Assembly (NCBI RefSeq): GCF_013466425.1
Contig: NZ_CP059165.1
Coordinates: 5,084,001 to 5,148,000 of the forward strand
DNA length: 64,000 nt
Reading direction: 5' to 3'
DNA from: Mycobacterium vicinigordonae
GTDB taxonomy: Bacteria; Actinomycetota; Actinomycetes; Mycobacteriales; Mycobacteriaceae
Below are positions 1-9,112 of the stretch, one piece after another; positions within the stretch are counted from its first letter, which is position 1; each line of letters starts with the position of its first letter. A program made the translations under genes and the position numbers. Below the pieces are notes generated by a model. It ran no database searches and was not told where the DNA came from. It saw only the letters and a program-made list of their open reading frames with translations.

Positions 1-94
1 CCGACTGAACCTCCACTCGCGGCGATCGCGTTCCTTTGTGCCAGTAGTATTGGCAGGCGGCATCGAAAAAGTGAATGCTGTTGTCCGCGTGCAT
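1..94 (-). CDS. Possible 5' end of a gene running off the left edge
   Basis: An ATG at 94 on the minus strand opens a frame that stays open to the window edge (31 codons, beginning MHADNSIHFFDAACQYYWHK). Codon use is ordinary for a mycobacterial gene, with mostly G/C in third position. No good ribosome binding site lies directly upstream, and the piece is too short to assign a family. It could equally be chance. No function is proposed. Confidence 0.2.
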   Translation of the reverse strand, partial: MHADNSIHFFDAACQYYWHKGTRSPRVEVQS

Positions 95-436
95 GTTCAG
101 CGATCGTCGCGGTTCCAGCGATGGAGGCCGAAGGCGTGAAGCGCCCTCCGGGGACCTGTCGGTTCAACTCCGCGAGTCATGCCAGGCCAGGCGTATCGGC
201 GGCGACGAGCTGCACGTCTGCCGGGAATGTTCTGTGGCGCGGGGCGGCAATTCGGGTGTCGTGAAAAACCTCGGCTCGTCGAGCACCTTAACTTCTCCTG
301 CCTTGACCGGTCCGGCACGTCAGAAGGACAGGCACTCTTCCCTAAACTTGCAGGCCAGCTGCGCCGCTCGAACGCCCAAGAGCCGTGCGCATACCGTGAG
401 ACACCAGAGCAATCAGAACACCCCAATAGGTACACT
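95..436. other. Intergenic stretch, no supported gene
   Basis: This stretch lies between the possible divergent gene at the left edge and the TetR gene. Open frames exist on both strands, but none has a family resemblance or a ribosome binding site. A TACACT hexamer at 431-436 directly before the TetR start resembles a mycobacterial -10 element. No other structure was recognised. Confidence 0.4.
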
Positions 437-1129
437 ATGAGAATGGCGCCAGTCGACAAAAGCGATGCGTCGACGTCACCACATGGTCGCCGCGGTCCTG
501 TTCGTGCTGAGCAGAAGCGACTCACCCGCAACCGTCTGGTCGACGCGGCACGGACCGCTTTCGAATCGGCCGGGTATAGCGCGACATCGATTAGCGACAT
601 CACAACCGAAGCCGAAATCAATCGCGTCACTTTCTATGCACATTTCGCAGGCAAAGCGGAATGCTTCCTCTCAGTTCTCGACGCGATGTTCAGCGAGACA
701 GCCCAGTACTGGCAGCAGCTCGACCAAGCGCTACTGACCGACTCGCCCGCGGCCATCCGTGAATGGCTGGAGGGCGCACTGCACTGGTGGGAACAAAATG
801 CGGCTATCCTCCCCGCAGTACAGGAGGCCACGGCGGTTGATCACCAGGTCGCGAACCTGTGGAAATCTTATCTCGATGCGCTGTCCAACGAATTGCGCGG
901 CTATCTCGCACAATTCACCACCGACAGGCAGCGGACGGAAGCCCAGCTGAGAGTTCAACTTCTTGTGAGTCAACTTGATCAGTTCTGTTTTCGATGGATT
1001 GTTCAGCGCGTTGTCGACTGCGACCGTGACTGGGTTCTTGATCTGCTCGCGGATATGTGGTGCGGTACGTTGCATATCGGTGCCGCACCCAGTAACTCGT
1101 CATCGCCGAGTTGGCGCCGCATTGGCTAA
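437..1129 (+). CDS. TetR/AcrR-family transcriptional regulator
   Basis: The 230-residue protein has an N-terminal TetR helix-turn-helix around residues 28-75: RNRLVDAARTAFESAGY, then SISDITTEAEINRVTFYAHF. The C-terminal ligand domain is generic. Such proteins repress nearby genes until a small ligand binds. It faces the activator at 1259-2920 tail to tail, with about 130 bp between them, and sits beside a set of alcohol/aldehyde catabolic genes, so it may control them; that is inference. Two starts are possible. ATG 437 has AGG six bases upstream. ATG 443 (MAPVDKS) lies about seven bases after the TACACT hexamer at 431-436, which would give a leaderless mRNA. The open frame extends upstream to 179, but that part does not look coding. 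Confidence 0.85.
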   Translation: MRMAPVDKSDASTSPHGRRGPVRAEQKRLTRNRLVDAARTAFESAGYSATSISDITTEAEINRVTFYAHFAGKAECFLSVLDAMFSETAQYWQQLDQALLTDSPAAIREWLEGALHWWEQNAAILPAVQEATAVDHQVANLWKSYLDALSNELRGYLAQFTTDRQRTEAQLRVQLLVSQLDQFCFRWIVQRVVDCDRDWVLDLLADMWCGTLHIGAAPSNSSSPSWRRIG

Positions 1130-1258
1130 AAACCCCATATACCAGCAACTCCCACGGCGCGCTCCACAGCCGCGACTCGCCCCTGTTCGTTGACCAAGCC
1201 GCCATTTTCGCCTTTTCACAGCAGCTTTACGCATGAGCCCGTGCCGCGACATGCCTTT

Positions 1259-2920
1259 TTATGTGGTGGTACGGACGCTGGCTGGATTGGTGTCTATGCG
1301 CAATGCGCGCAGTTTGTTGTACAGGCTGCGACGGCTGACGCCTAGATCTTGCGCAGCCTTCGTCTTGTTGAGATTCGATCGCCGCAGTGCTTGAACGATA
1401 GCGTCGCGTTCCAGCTGTTCGAGTCGGGTCAGGTTCGACTTAGCACCAGTCCTCAATCGCAGGGGTAGATCCGTGAGAACGATCCCGCCGGTAGGGCGTC
1501 GCGAAATTGCTTCGTTGACGACGGTGCGGAGCTCCTCAAGATTTCCGGGCCACGGATACTGCAGCATCTTCTCCATGGCAGACATCGTGAAATGCACCGT
1601 GGGCGCACCCCGGTCCGCGATCATCTCCGCGACGATCGCCGGCAGCTCATCCATCCGATCACGAAGCGGCTTCAGGTAGATCGTGCGCGTGCACTGAGCT
1701 GTCAAGATCGCCTGACGGGCAGAGAGCGCGATGTCATCGGCGCATGTCATGGCGAGTAGCGCAGGCCCCCGCCCGCTTCTTAACCAATCCGCCAAGGCTG
1801 CGGCGACAGAGTCAGGAAGTAGATCGACATTCTTGATCACCGTTGGAGTACTCCGTGATGCCGCGGTCAACTCCGACCGAATCCACGCCGCCTGACCAAT
1901 CCGATCAATGTCGGCAGGGTTCAGGTAGCGCATCGCAGCGGATCCGAGGGCCTTCACTGCGGCGGTAGTTCGACCCGAGCCCGGCTCTCCGACGATCATC
2001 AGCGGTCCCGTGGGTCGCGACCTCGATGACTTCATCGACGAATCGCACGGCGGGTGCTCGAGTTCTGCACCGCTGACGGGGGTCAGCTCAAAGAGCGTGC
2101 CATCACCGTCGACGCGGCGGGCATGAATTGACACCGTGTGGCCGCTGGTCAACGTTGCAGTCCAGTACATTTCCCGATCGGTCATGCTTTGGCGAGCTTC
2201 GTGAAACAGCGCGAAGTCGACCGCATGGACCAGGTCGAGGGCTTTGGGGCTGGACATCGTCACCGAGTCACTCAGGGCGATGATCGGCACCTTTCGCTGG
2301 CCAAGCGCCACGTGGTATTCGGTGATCAGTCTCTGGTCTGCCTTGCTGCTGGTTTCGATCAGGCGTTGTTCGATCTGTCGAACCGCGTTGTGCACCAACG
2401 GAGCGAACAGCCGCTCCCAATCACCTGCGTGTCCGCAGATATCCATAGAACCGGCAAGCCGCCTGGTGATCCGGTTCCTGATTGGGACGCCATAGCAGCA
2501 GAACTCTTTCAAAGCTTCGCTGAAATGGTCGCTCCCAATCACTGAAACGGGCTTGCCCACCTCGCAGCAGGTGCCCAATGCGTTGGTACCGATGACGGAT
2601 TCGGAATAATCGCAGCCTGGCACGGCCTGGATGTCATCGAGTGCGGTGCCGAATTGCCGACGCCCGAAGCGCCGCTCGACAATACGAGAGTTCTCGTCGG
2701 TCAGAATCGCCCCGAATGGCTGATCCTGAAGATCTGACGCCAAATCGTCAAGAATCGGTCGTGATGCCCTCAGCAACTTGCTGTGCGGGTCGAAATCCGA
2801 TTGGGGTATCGCGGACGTTCCGACCGCCGGGCTGACCCCGTAGAGCTTAGACCGCCTCCACGAGTTCGAGATGATCGATTCGGTAGTTGTCGTAGGGGCT
2901 GAATCCTGAACACCGCGCAC
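1259..2920 (-). CDS. AcoR/MimR-type GAF-AAA-Fis activator lacking the sigma-54 contact loop
   Basis: This 553-residue regulator of the acetoin/alkane type has a GAF-like sensor region (about 55-190), a second sensor-like part (about 200-290), an AAA module and a Fis-type helix-turn-helix at the C-terminus (about 505-545, NKTKAAQDLGVSRRSLYNKL). The AAA part keeps a Walker A (GEPGSGRT, 311-318), a Walker-B-like stretch (TVIKNVDLL), the LRDRMDELPAIV motif and YPWPGNLEELR. The region that normally carries the GAFTGA loop is absent, which fits a phylum without RpoN. The start is GTG, with AGGAG eight bases upstream. It lies just downstream of the acyl-CoA synthetase on the same strand (84-bp gap), so the two may be co-transcribed. 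A role in activating the catabolic genes to its right is likely but not shown. Confidence 0.85.
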   Translation of the reverse strand: MRGVQDSAPTTTTESIISNSWRRSKLYGVSPAVGTSAIPQSDFDPHSKLLRASRPILDDLASDLQDQPFGAILTDENSRIVERRFGRRQFGTALDDIQAVPGCDYSESVIGTNALGTCCEVGKPVSVIGSDHFSEALKEFCCYGVPIRNRITRRLAGSMDICGHAGDWERLFAPLVHNAVRQIEQRLIETSSKADQRLITEYHVALGQRKVPIIALSDSVTMSSPKALDLVHAVDFALFHEARQSMTDREMYWTATLTSGHTVSIHARRVDGDGTLFELTPVSGAELEHPPCDSSMKSSRSRPTGPLMIVGEPGSGRTTAAVKALGSAAMRYLNPADIDRIGQAAWIRSELTAASRSTPTVIKNVDLLPDSVAAALADWLRSGRGPALLAMTCADDIALSARQAILTAQCTRTIYLKPLRDRMDELPAIVAEMIADRGAPTVHFTMSAMEKMLQYPWPGNLEELRTVVNEAISRRPTGGIVLTDLPLRLRTGAKSNLTRLEQLERDAIVQALRRSNLNKTKAAQDLGVSRRSLYNKLRALRIDTNPASVRTTT

Positions 2921-3004
2921 GCTGCATTCTCCTCAACTCGCGGCTACGGACCACGCCTTTACATCGTCCCGCATTTACCGCGCTACGGCCATTCTCACGA
3001 GACG

Positions 3005-4615
3005 CTAGACGATCCGGCCAGCCCGGATGCTATCGCCCGGTGAGAGTCCTGATACTACGGTTTCGTCGTTGTTGGGAAGTTTGAATTTGCGGATCTTTCC
3101 CACGCTCGTCCTGGGAAGCGCATCGATAATATGCCATTTGCGAGGTCTCATCGCCGATACCAGTTCCTGTGTCGCCCAACGTTCGAGACTCTCAACGGCA
3201 GGTGGGTCCGCCCGATTCTTAGGGACCACATAGGCGATCGGCACGGCACCACGGACCGGATCATGCCCGGCAATCACCGCGGCCTCGAGGACCCCGGGCG
3301 ACTGGGAGACCACGGCTTCTACCTGCGCGAGGCTGACATTCTCGCCCGCAACCTTAATGACGTCGTCGGAGCGGCCGACGAACTCCAGATGCCCGTCATC
3401 CGCCCGGCTAACTATGTCGGCCGTATGGAACCAGTCGATTCCGCCAGCTTCCTCGAACACAGCCTCGGTGACCTGCTCATCATCCAGGTAACCGACGAAT
3501 AAGGTCTCACCGCGCTTACCACCGACCACGAGTTCGCCAGGGCGTGGGTCAATCGTCGGCTCGCCGGTGTCCGGGTCGACGATCAGAATCGGCCGCCCGG
3601 CTGCTACTGACCCGATGACATTACACCGCGGCTGGGACGAGAGATCGCAAGTCACTACTGCCAGCGTCTCGGTCATCCCGTACAGCTGGCGCGGCTTACA
3701 TCCGACGAGCGCCGAGAATTCCTCATAGTGCGACGCGCCGAGATTCTGGGCGAACCACACGTGATCAAGTTGCAGGGGTGCCCCCGCATCTGCGTTGCGC
3801 GCAAGGATCATCCGGATAGGCGCGGCGAACAGACTGGCGTGCGTCGCACCGAGTGTTCGCGCTTGTGTCACCCACCGCGACGCTGAGAAGCCCGCCGTCA
3901 GGGCGACACTGGCACCGACGGCAATCGCGGAAGCGAAGCAGTAGTACTGCGCGTTGGCGTGAAACAGCGGGAGGGTGGCCAGCCATCGGTGATGGGCGCG
4001 CAGATCGATCAGCTCCGACATTGTGTCCGCGACGTAAGCGTAGTTGTGTTGAGTCAGGACAACACCTTTGGGCACCGACGTGGTTCCGGATGTGAACATG
4101 ACGGCCATCCAGTCCATGGGGGTCGGTGCGCCAATTCCAACTAGATCCCTACCGCCGATATCGAGCGGGCCACCGGGATCGACGTCAGCGCTTGTCTCGT
4201 TGACCTCGATAACGGTGGTTCGTGAGCCGCTTCGATACGTGTCGGCACGTTCGGCGGCACAGAACGCGAGCACAGGGTGTACCCGGCGGGTCTGGTTTCC
4301 GATATCGCGTGACGTCGAGGCCGGATCGACGGGAATCATATAAGCGCCGATTCGTGCCGCCGCGAGCCATAACGCGACAAATGCCGGGCAGTTCGACAGC
4401 ACGAGATGAATAGAATCCCCCGCGGTAACGCCCCTTGCGCCCAGCGCTATCGCCGCGCGCGTCACCACAGCATCGAACTCTGCGTAGGTCCACGTCCGGA
4501 TAGTCCCGCCGCGCTCCTCGAAGAGGAGGAAGGCATTGCCCGGGTATATTGCACTGGCACGCTCCCACCGCGCGGCGAATGTAGCCGGTAGTGAGCGGAC
4601 GCTCCCGTTGTCCAT
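3005..4615 (-). CDS. AMP-forming acyl-CoA synthetase (ANL superfamily)
   Basis: This is an adenylating enzyme that activates a carboxylic acid to acyl-AMP and then acyl-CoA. Family motifs are in order: the ATP loop FTSGTTSVPKG, the adenylate-binding QLYGMTET, the DWFHTADIV aspartate, the hinge GRSDDVIKVAGENVS and the C-terminal catalytic lysine in PRTSVGKIRKFKLP. The 536-residue length from ATG 4615 suits the family, and AAGGGG lies ten bases upstream. The open frame continues to 4723, but those 36 extra residues are low-complexity and probably not translated. The substrate is unknown. With the dehydrogenases to its right, it could act on the acid formed from an alcohol via an aldehyde. Confidence 0.9.
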   Translation of the reverse strand: MDNGSVRSLPATFAARWERASAIYPGNAFLLFEERGGTIRTWTYAEFDAVVTRAAIALGARGVTAGDSIHLVLSNCPAFVALWLAAARIGAYMIPVDPASTSRDIGNQTRRVHPVLAFCAAERADTYRSGSRTTVIEVNETSADVDPGGPLDIGGRDLVGIGAPTPMDWMAVMFTSGTTSVPKGVVLTQHNYAYVADTMSELIDLRAHHRWLATLPLFHANAQYYCFASAIAVGASVALTAGFSASRWVTQARTLGATHASLFAAPIRMILARNADAGAPLQLDHVWFAQNLGASHYEEFSALVGCKPRQLYGMTETLAVVTCDLSSQPRCNVIGSVAAGRPILIVDPDTGEPTIDPRPGELVVGGKRGETLFVGYLDDEQVTEAVFEEAGGIDWFHTADIVSRADDGHLEFVGRSDDVIKVAGENVSLAQVEAVVSQSPGVLEAAVIAGHDPVRGAVPIAYVVPKNRADPPAVESLERWATQELVSAMRPRKWHIIDALPRTSVGKIRKFKLPNNDETVVSGLSPGDSIRAGRIV

Positions 4616-4899
4616 AACGATGAATCCCCTTGAACTAGAGGGCTGTTGCGGATCGGCGGAAGCGGTTACACCACCTGCGCTGAGTCCACCGTTCACCTGT
4701 GTTGTAGCGCAGTTCATAGTCACAAGGGTCGGAACCGAACGTACGTACGCACCCCGATTTGCTTGTGGCCGGGATTGTTGACTCGTCCCGGCGATGGGCC
4801 AGATCGAGCTACACGAGTACGCATGGATGGTCGCTCCTTTAGCGATGCCACTGGCTCAGACGGTGGGATTCGTTGTGGGATCTGCGAGCTCGGCAATGA

Positions 4900-6402
4900 T
4901 CAAAGCCGCACGTTGACAGCTTTGGTCTGCGTGTAGAGATCGATCGCCTCAGGCCCAAGCTCTCGACCCCAACCCGATTGTTTGTAGCCGCCGAAGGGAA
5001 TAGCGCTATCAAATGCGTTGTAGCAGTTGATCCACACTGACCCTGCCTTGATCTGCCGCGCTGTTCGGTGAGCACGAGAGATATCGCGGGTCCAGATGCC
5101 CGCCGCCAGACCGTATTCCGAATCGTTGGCGGCTCCCACCGGACCGTCCGCGGCGTTGAAGGGCAGGGCGACGACCACCGGCCCGAAGATCTCCTCCCGG
5201 ACCACACTCATCGTGTCGTCGACATCCACCAGTACCGTGGGCTCCACATAGAAGCCAGCGTCGCCGTGGCGGCGACCACCAGAAAGGGCGCGGGCACCGT
5301 CGGCCAAACCCTGTTCTAGGTAGCCAGTCACCCTCGCTAGCTGTTCGGCTGAGACCAGCGGGCCGACCTCGGTGGTCTCATCGATTCCGGGCCCGATCTT
5401 GACGTTGGCAGCGAACTCGGCGACTCCACTGGTGAACTCGTCAAAAATCTTGTCCTCCACGAAGAGCCGGCTGCCGGCGACACACGCTTGGCCGTGGTTG
5501 AACAACCAGGCGTTGGCCGAGCCGGGTATCGCTTCACTGAAGTCGGCGTCGGCGTAGACGATGTTGGGTGACTTCCCACCAAGTTCCAGCGAAACCTTCT
5601 TCAGGTTTCCCCTTGCCGCACCGACGATCTTCCTACCGACCTCCGTCGAGCCGGTGAAAGCGATCTTGTCTACGTCACGATGTTCGGCAAGAGCGGCGCC
5701 AACATCACCAAAGCCGGTAAGTATGTTGACCACACCAGCGGGAATACCGACCTCCTCAATGAGCTCGCCGAGCATCAGCGCGGTCAACGGGGTCTGTTCG
5801 GCCGGTTTGAGGATCACCGTGTTGCCAGCAGCCAACGCCGGTGCAATCTTGAAGGCCGCCATGACCAACGGAAAGTTCCACGGAATAATCTGACCGCAGA
5901 CACCAACCGGCTCACGCAACGTATAGGCATGCCATTGCGATCCGGGAAGCCAAGGCACCGATGGAGTGATCGTGGTGCCTTCGATCTTGGTCGCCCACCC
6001 GGCGTAATACTTGAACACATCAGCAGCCCACACAACGTCAACGTTGGTCGCGATCACGGCTGACTTCCCGTTGTCGAAGCACTCCAGCTGACCGAACTGC
6101 GCCGCCTTGTCGACCAGACCAGCGCCGATCTTCCACAACACCTCCTGGCGCTGCGCCGGAGTAAACCGCGACCACGCACCAGAATCGAACGCCGCACGCG
6201 CCGCACGCACCGCCCGCTCGACATCCTCATTTCCCGCCCGGGCAACGGAGGTCAGCGTGCGCCCAGTCGCCGGATCAACCGTCTCGAACGTCTCTCCCGA
6301 CGACGAGTCCACCCAGCTCCCGTCAATCAGCAACTTCTTGGGTTGTGATAGAAATCCCGCCACCCCCGGGTGGATGTTGGTTTCCAGAACATCAGACGCC
6401 AT
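4900..6402 (-). CDS. NAD(P)-dependent aldehyde dehydrogenase
   Basis: This 500-residue cytosolic enzyme oxidises an aldehyde to its acid. All class hallmarks are present: IIPWNFPL with the catalytic Asn176, the cofactor segment ending FTGSTEVGR (249-257), the general base Glu273 in LELGGKSPN, and the nucleophile Cys307 in HGQACVAGS. GAGGAGAA nine bases before ATG 6402 sets the start. It resembles the plant and bacterial phenylacetaldehyde/retinal-type branch, but the substrate cannot be read from sequence. It lies between the acyl-CoA synthetase (about 280 bp downstream) and a zinc alcohol dehydrogenase (about 245 bp upstream, with a tandem repeat between them), all on the minus strand. That suggests consecutive steps of one catabolic route. 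Confidence 0.95.
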   Translation of the reverse strand: MASDVLETNIHPGVAGFLSQPKKLLIDGSWVDSSSGETFETVDPATGRTLTSVARAGNEDVERAVRAARAAFDSGAWSRFTPAQRQEVLWKIGAGLVDKAAQFGQLECFDNGKSAVIATNVDVVWAADVFKYYAGWATKIEGTTITPSVPWLPGSQWHAYTLREPVGVCGQIIPWNFPLVMAAFKIAPALAAGNTVILKPAEQTPLTALMLGELIEEVGIPAGVVNILTGFGDVGAALAEHRDVDKIAFTGSTEVGRKIVGAARGNLKKVSLELGGKSPNIVYADADFSEAIPGSANAWLFNHGQACVAGSRLFVEDKIFDEFTSGVAEFAANVKIGPGIDETTEVGPLVSAEQLARVTGYLEQGLADGARALSGGRRHGDAGFYVEPTVLVDVDDTMSVVREEIFGPVVVALPFNAADGPVGAANDSEYGLAAGIWTRDISRAHRTARQIKAGSVWINCYNAFDSAIPFGGYKQSGWGRELGPEAIDLYTQTKAVNVRL

Positions 6403-6565
6403 GCTGACTACTTCTCCTCATCGTAGGGCTTGAAGCCGCGATCACTGCCACGACGCTAACGACCCCGCCTCGCCGCTGGATGTGCAGATTTTGCGCGCCG
6501 CAGGGGCATCACACTCCCAATACAACAATCGCGAAACACGCTTGACACCCAAACACCACGCCACA

Positions 6566-6606
6566 ACGTTAAACAGCGCACCCGACGTTAAACAGCGCAC
6601 CCGACG
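6566..6606. repeat. 19-bp tandem direct repeat upstream of the aldehyde dehydrogenase gene
   Basis: The unit ACGTTAAACAGCGCACCCG occurs twice head to tail (6566-6584 and 6585-6603), followed by a three-base start of a third copy. It lies 164-204 bp upstream of the aldehyde dehydrogenase ATG, in a relatively A/T-rich spacer. A role as an activator site is possible but unproven. Confidence 0.75.
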
Positions 6607-6647
6607 CAATCGCATCCCCGACGAGGCACCCAATGGTGCCACTCCAT

Positions 6648-7685
6648 TCACGGAGTCAGAACGGCTTTCAGCACTCCCTGTTCGCGTCTTTCAAAGCGCT
6701 TGTAGGCCTCTACGCCATCCGCCAGACCGGAACGGTTTGTGATAAATCGTTCCGGCTTGATTCGCCCCGACTGAATCATTGGTATTAGATCCGGCCAATG
6801 CCGGGCTACTTCGGTCAAGTAATCAGCTGCAATTGTGACGCCATTCAAGAATACCTCACTTGGTATCTTGAAGCCGATATCCATACTGACGCCCAGGATT
6901 GAAATATTGCCCGATACCCTAACGAGCCCGAGCGCAAGCTCTACGGTCGCATCTGCTCCAACGGCCTCGACCACGCAATCAATCATCTTGCCTTTGGTAT
7001 CCGCCTTGACATGCTCGATGGCTTCGTCGGGCACTAACGCAATGGCACCGATTTGCTCCGCGATCTGTCGGCGCTCAGCGACCAGGTCGATCGCATAGAC
7101 ACGACTTGCTCCCATGACATAGGCGAGTTCCACTGCCATCAGCCCGATTGGTCCAAGGCCAACGACCCCGACAGTGCAGCCCGGCCTGATATTGGCATTC
7201 AGACACGCGCCGTAAGCAGTCGGGAGGTTATCGGTCAACAGAATTGCTTGCTCCTCGGTGACGCCATCAGGAATCCGGGCCGCATTGAAGTCACCGGCTG
7301 GAACCAGCACCGCCTCAGCTTGACAGCCCTCGAGACCTCCCCCGACGCCATAGACCTGCAGCCGACTTTTTTCACACCGCTTAATGTGGCCCGTCAAACA
7401 GGGCAGGCATTGCCCACAGCCCGTCGACGCTGCCAGCATGACGGCGTCTCCGACCTTCAATTCCGATACGGCGCTTCCCGCCTCGACAACTTCTCCGACC
7501 GCCTCATGACCTACGCCATAAGCTGCGCGTGGCGCCGGTAGCGTTCCGTGGAGTAAATGCAAGTCGCTGCCGCAGATGCCGCATTTCTTCACCGCGATAA
7601 TCAAGTCCCTTGGATCACTTATTTTCGGGTCGTCGACAGTTTCGTAGCGCAAGTCTTGGGGGCCGTGAATAACAAGTGCTTTCAT
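6648..7685 (-). CDS. Zinc-dependent medium-chain alcohol dehydrogenase
   Basis: This 345-residue MDR-superfamily protein has both zinc sites. The catalytic ligands are Cys38 (CGICGSD) and His60/Glu61 (GVGHEAVG). The structural cysteines are at 90, 93, 96 and 104. The Rossmann segment GVVGLGPIGLMAVELA binds the nicotinamide cofactor. GGAG precedes ATG 7685 at a normal distance. It probably oxidises a primary or secondary alcohol to an aldehyde or ketone; family members also include polyol and formaldehyde dehydrogenases, so the substrate is open. On the same strand upstream lies a second, structurally different alcohol dehydrogenase (8039-9004); the aldehyde dehydrogenase lies downstream. Confidence 0.93.
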   Translation of the reverse strand: MKALVIHGPQDLRYETVDDPKISDPRDLIIAVKKCGICGSDLHLLHGTLPAPRAAYGVGHEAVGEVVEAGSAVSELKVGDAVMLAASTGCGQCLPCLTGHIKRCEKSRLQVYGVGGGLEGCQAEAVLVPAGDFNAARIPDGVTEEQAILLTDNLPTAYGACLNANIRPGCTVGVVGLGPIGLMAVELAYVMGASRVYAIDLVAERRQIAEQIGAIALVPDEAIEHVKADTKGKMIDCVVEAVGADATVELALGLVRVSGNISILGVSMDIGFKIPSEVFLNGVTIAADYLTEVARHWPDLIPMIQSGRIKPERFITNRSGLADGVEAYKRFERREQGVLKAVLTP

Positions 7686-8038
7686 GTGGTTTGCTCCGGA
7701 TCGAGGTTGTTTTGATGGCTTCTGCGTTGCGTCAGGCGTCAGGCGTCAAAGCAATATGAGCTTGTCTTGGCGTCTGCATCACAGATCTACGTTTCTTGCC
7801 TGTTCAGCCGGAGAGAAGATGCTGCGCAACTCCGGCGGCCGCCGGCCCCAATGAGTCTCGGCGCTGCCGAGTCGCTCCAGCCACGGCCACTTCGTCCCTT
7901 TACTTCTCGTTCAATCCGCCTGCACCCCTTCGATTCTCGTCTTCATCACGTCCACCGCCCCGGCCGCGTTAACGGCTCCGACATTTCGGGATCCAGGTTG
8001 CACGAGCACCTTGCCTGTCGTCCGGAGATCAAGGTGGC
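7686..8038. other. Spacer with a three-copy GCGTCAG repeat, no gene
   Basis: This 353-bp stretch separates the two alcohol dehydrogenase genes. At 7729-7749 the heptamer GCGTCAG occurs three times in tandem, the third copy ending in A. It sits 44-64 bp upstream of the zinc alcohol dehydrogenase ATG, where a promoter or operator would be expected. The rest shows no convincing coding frame. Confidence 0.5.
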
Positions 8039-9004
8039 TCAGGAGGTGGGGCAGGTGACCAGACGACCTTGCACCTCTCCCCGCTCCAATCTCTCCAGTG
8101 CGGCTTCGAGGTCGTCGAATGGCACTTCTTCGACCAAGGGAACTAGCGAACCGTCGGCGAGGAGATCGAGAACAGCCTTCAGGTCGTTGAAGCTGGCCCC
8201 AAGAGAGCCCCTGACCTGAATGTTCTTCGTGACTATCTGATTAGTAGAAAGTGTTGCCTCCGCAACGCCGAGACCTACTACCACGACGCACCCGCCGGGC
8301 TTGACCGCAGCAATAGCGTCGGCCGTGGTGGCCCCCATTCCGGCGAAATCGAGGACTACGTCGATCCCCTCGGGGACCTCGAAGATACTGGTGACACATG
8401 CAGCGGCCCCCTGATCGCGGGCGTTATCGAAGACCGTCGTGTTGACATCGACTCCGTAGACGGTGGCGCCCTGGAGCGCGGCGATCCGGACGGCACTGAG
8501 ACCGAGGCCGCCCAGCCCGACGATCACCGCTATCGAACCGGGTGCTATCTCGGCTTCGGTGACAACCGCGTGGTAAGCGGTTGCAATCGCATCGGTAGCC
8601 ACCGCGGCGTGGGTAAACGGGACGCCGTCGGGAATGGGCATCAGATTCCGGACCGGCACGGCAGCCTTGAGAGCGTAGCCGCCGTCGAAGCCCAATCCGA
8701 TTGCATCCTTGAAGTCGGCCTGCTCGATTGGATGAATGATCGAGGCGACCGCGACGCGATCCCCGATGGCGACACCGTCGGCCTGAGGCCCGAGGGCGGT
8801 GACAGTTCCGGCGACCTCGTGACCCAGAACAATCGGTCGCTTGCGCAGCCAGTCGTCGCCGTGTCCTTTGAGGATGTGCACATCGGACCGGCAAATGCCG
8901 GCGGCCCCAACGTCGATCACGACCTGGCCGGGTCCCGGGGTTGGCTCGGCCAGGTCGACAAGGGTCAATCCAGTCGCGGGGGACTCAAACTGATATGCCT
9001 TCAT
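8039..9004 (-). CDS. Alcohol dehydrogenase, MDR family, without structural zinc site
   Basis: This 321-residue dehydrogenase starts MKAYQFESPATGLTLVDLAE. The catalytic zinc ligands Cys38 (GICRSD) and His62/Glu63 (GHEVAG) are present, and the cofactor fold is marked by VIVGLGGLGLSAVRIAA. The four-cysteine structural zinc lobe found in the neighbouring enzyme is missing; its place is taken by ASIIHPIEQADFKD. The two dehydrogenases are therefore not recent duplicates. ATG 9004 is chosen because family similarity begins there and GGAG lies upstream; the open frame runs on to 9295 without family character. It probably oxidises an alcohol feeding the same pathway, with unknown substrate. A palindrome at 9094-9112 lies in its upstream region. 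Confidence 0.9.
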   Translation of the reverse strand: MKAYQFESPATGLTLVDLAEPTPGPGQVVIDVGAAGICRSDVHILKGHGDDWLRKRPIVLGHEVAGTVTALGPQADGVAIGDRVAVASIIHPIEQADFKDAIGLGFDGGYALKAAVPVRNLMPIPDGVPFTHAAVATDAIATAYHAVVTEAEIAPGSIAVIVGLGGLGLSAVRIAALQGATVYGVDVNTTVFDNARDQGAAACVTSIFEVPEGIDVVLDFAGMGATTADAIAAVKPGGCVVVVGLGVAEATLSTNQIVTKNIQVRGSLGASFNDLKAVLDLLADGSLVPLVEEVPFDDLEAALERLERGEVQGRLVTCPTS

Positions 9005-9093
9005 GGCACGCTCCGTTCGGCGAGTAATGAGACACAAACGATTGACAAACCCGGTCGCCTCACACAAGCGGCGGGTCTCTCCCCCACCATGTA

Positions 9094-9112
9094 ACACGAC
9101 AATATGTCGTGT
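9094..9112. promoter_or_regulatory. Palindromic operator-like site upstream of the second alcohol dehydrogenase
   Basis: The perfect inverted repeat ACACGACA-ATA-TGTCGTGT is centred about 100 bp upstream of the ATG at 9004. A further TCGTGTCA half-site follows at about 9123-9130, giving a short cluster. Size and symmetry fit a TetR- or GntR-type homodimer site. The regulator is unknown; the TetR at 437 is one candidate. Confidence 0.6.

Noticed and set aside
179..436. N-terminal extension of the first TetR protein
   Set aside because: The TetR fold begins after the ATGs at 437/443, and a -10-like hexamer lies inside the extension.
97..630. Minus-strand frame of 177 codons opposite the TetR gene
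   Set aside because: Arg/Ser/Cys-rich composition, no ribosome binding site, and overlaps the TetR helix-turn-helix coding region.
4738..4752. ACGTACGTACG run upstream of the acyl-CoA synthetase as an operator
   Set aside because: A short simple alternating palindrome about 120 bp from the chosen start; too short to support as a site without conservation data.
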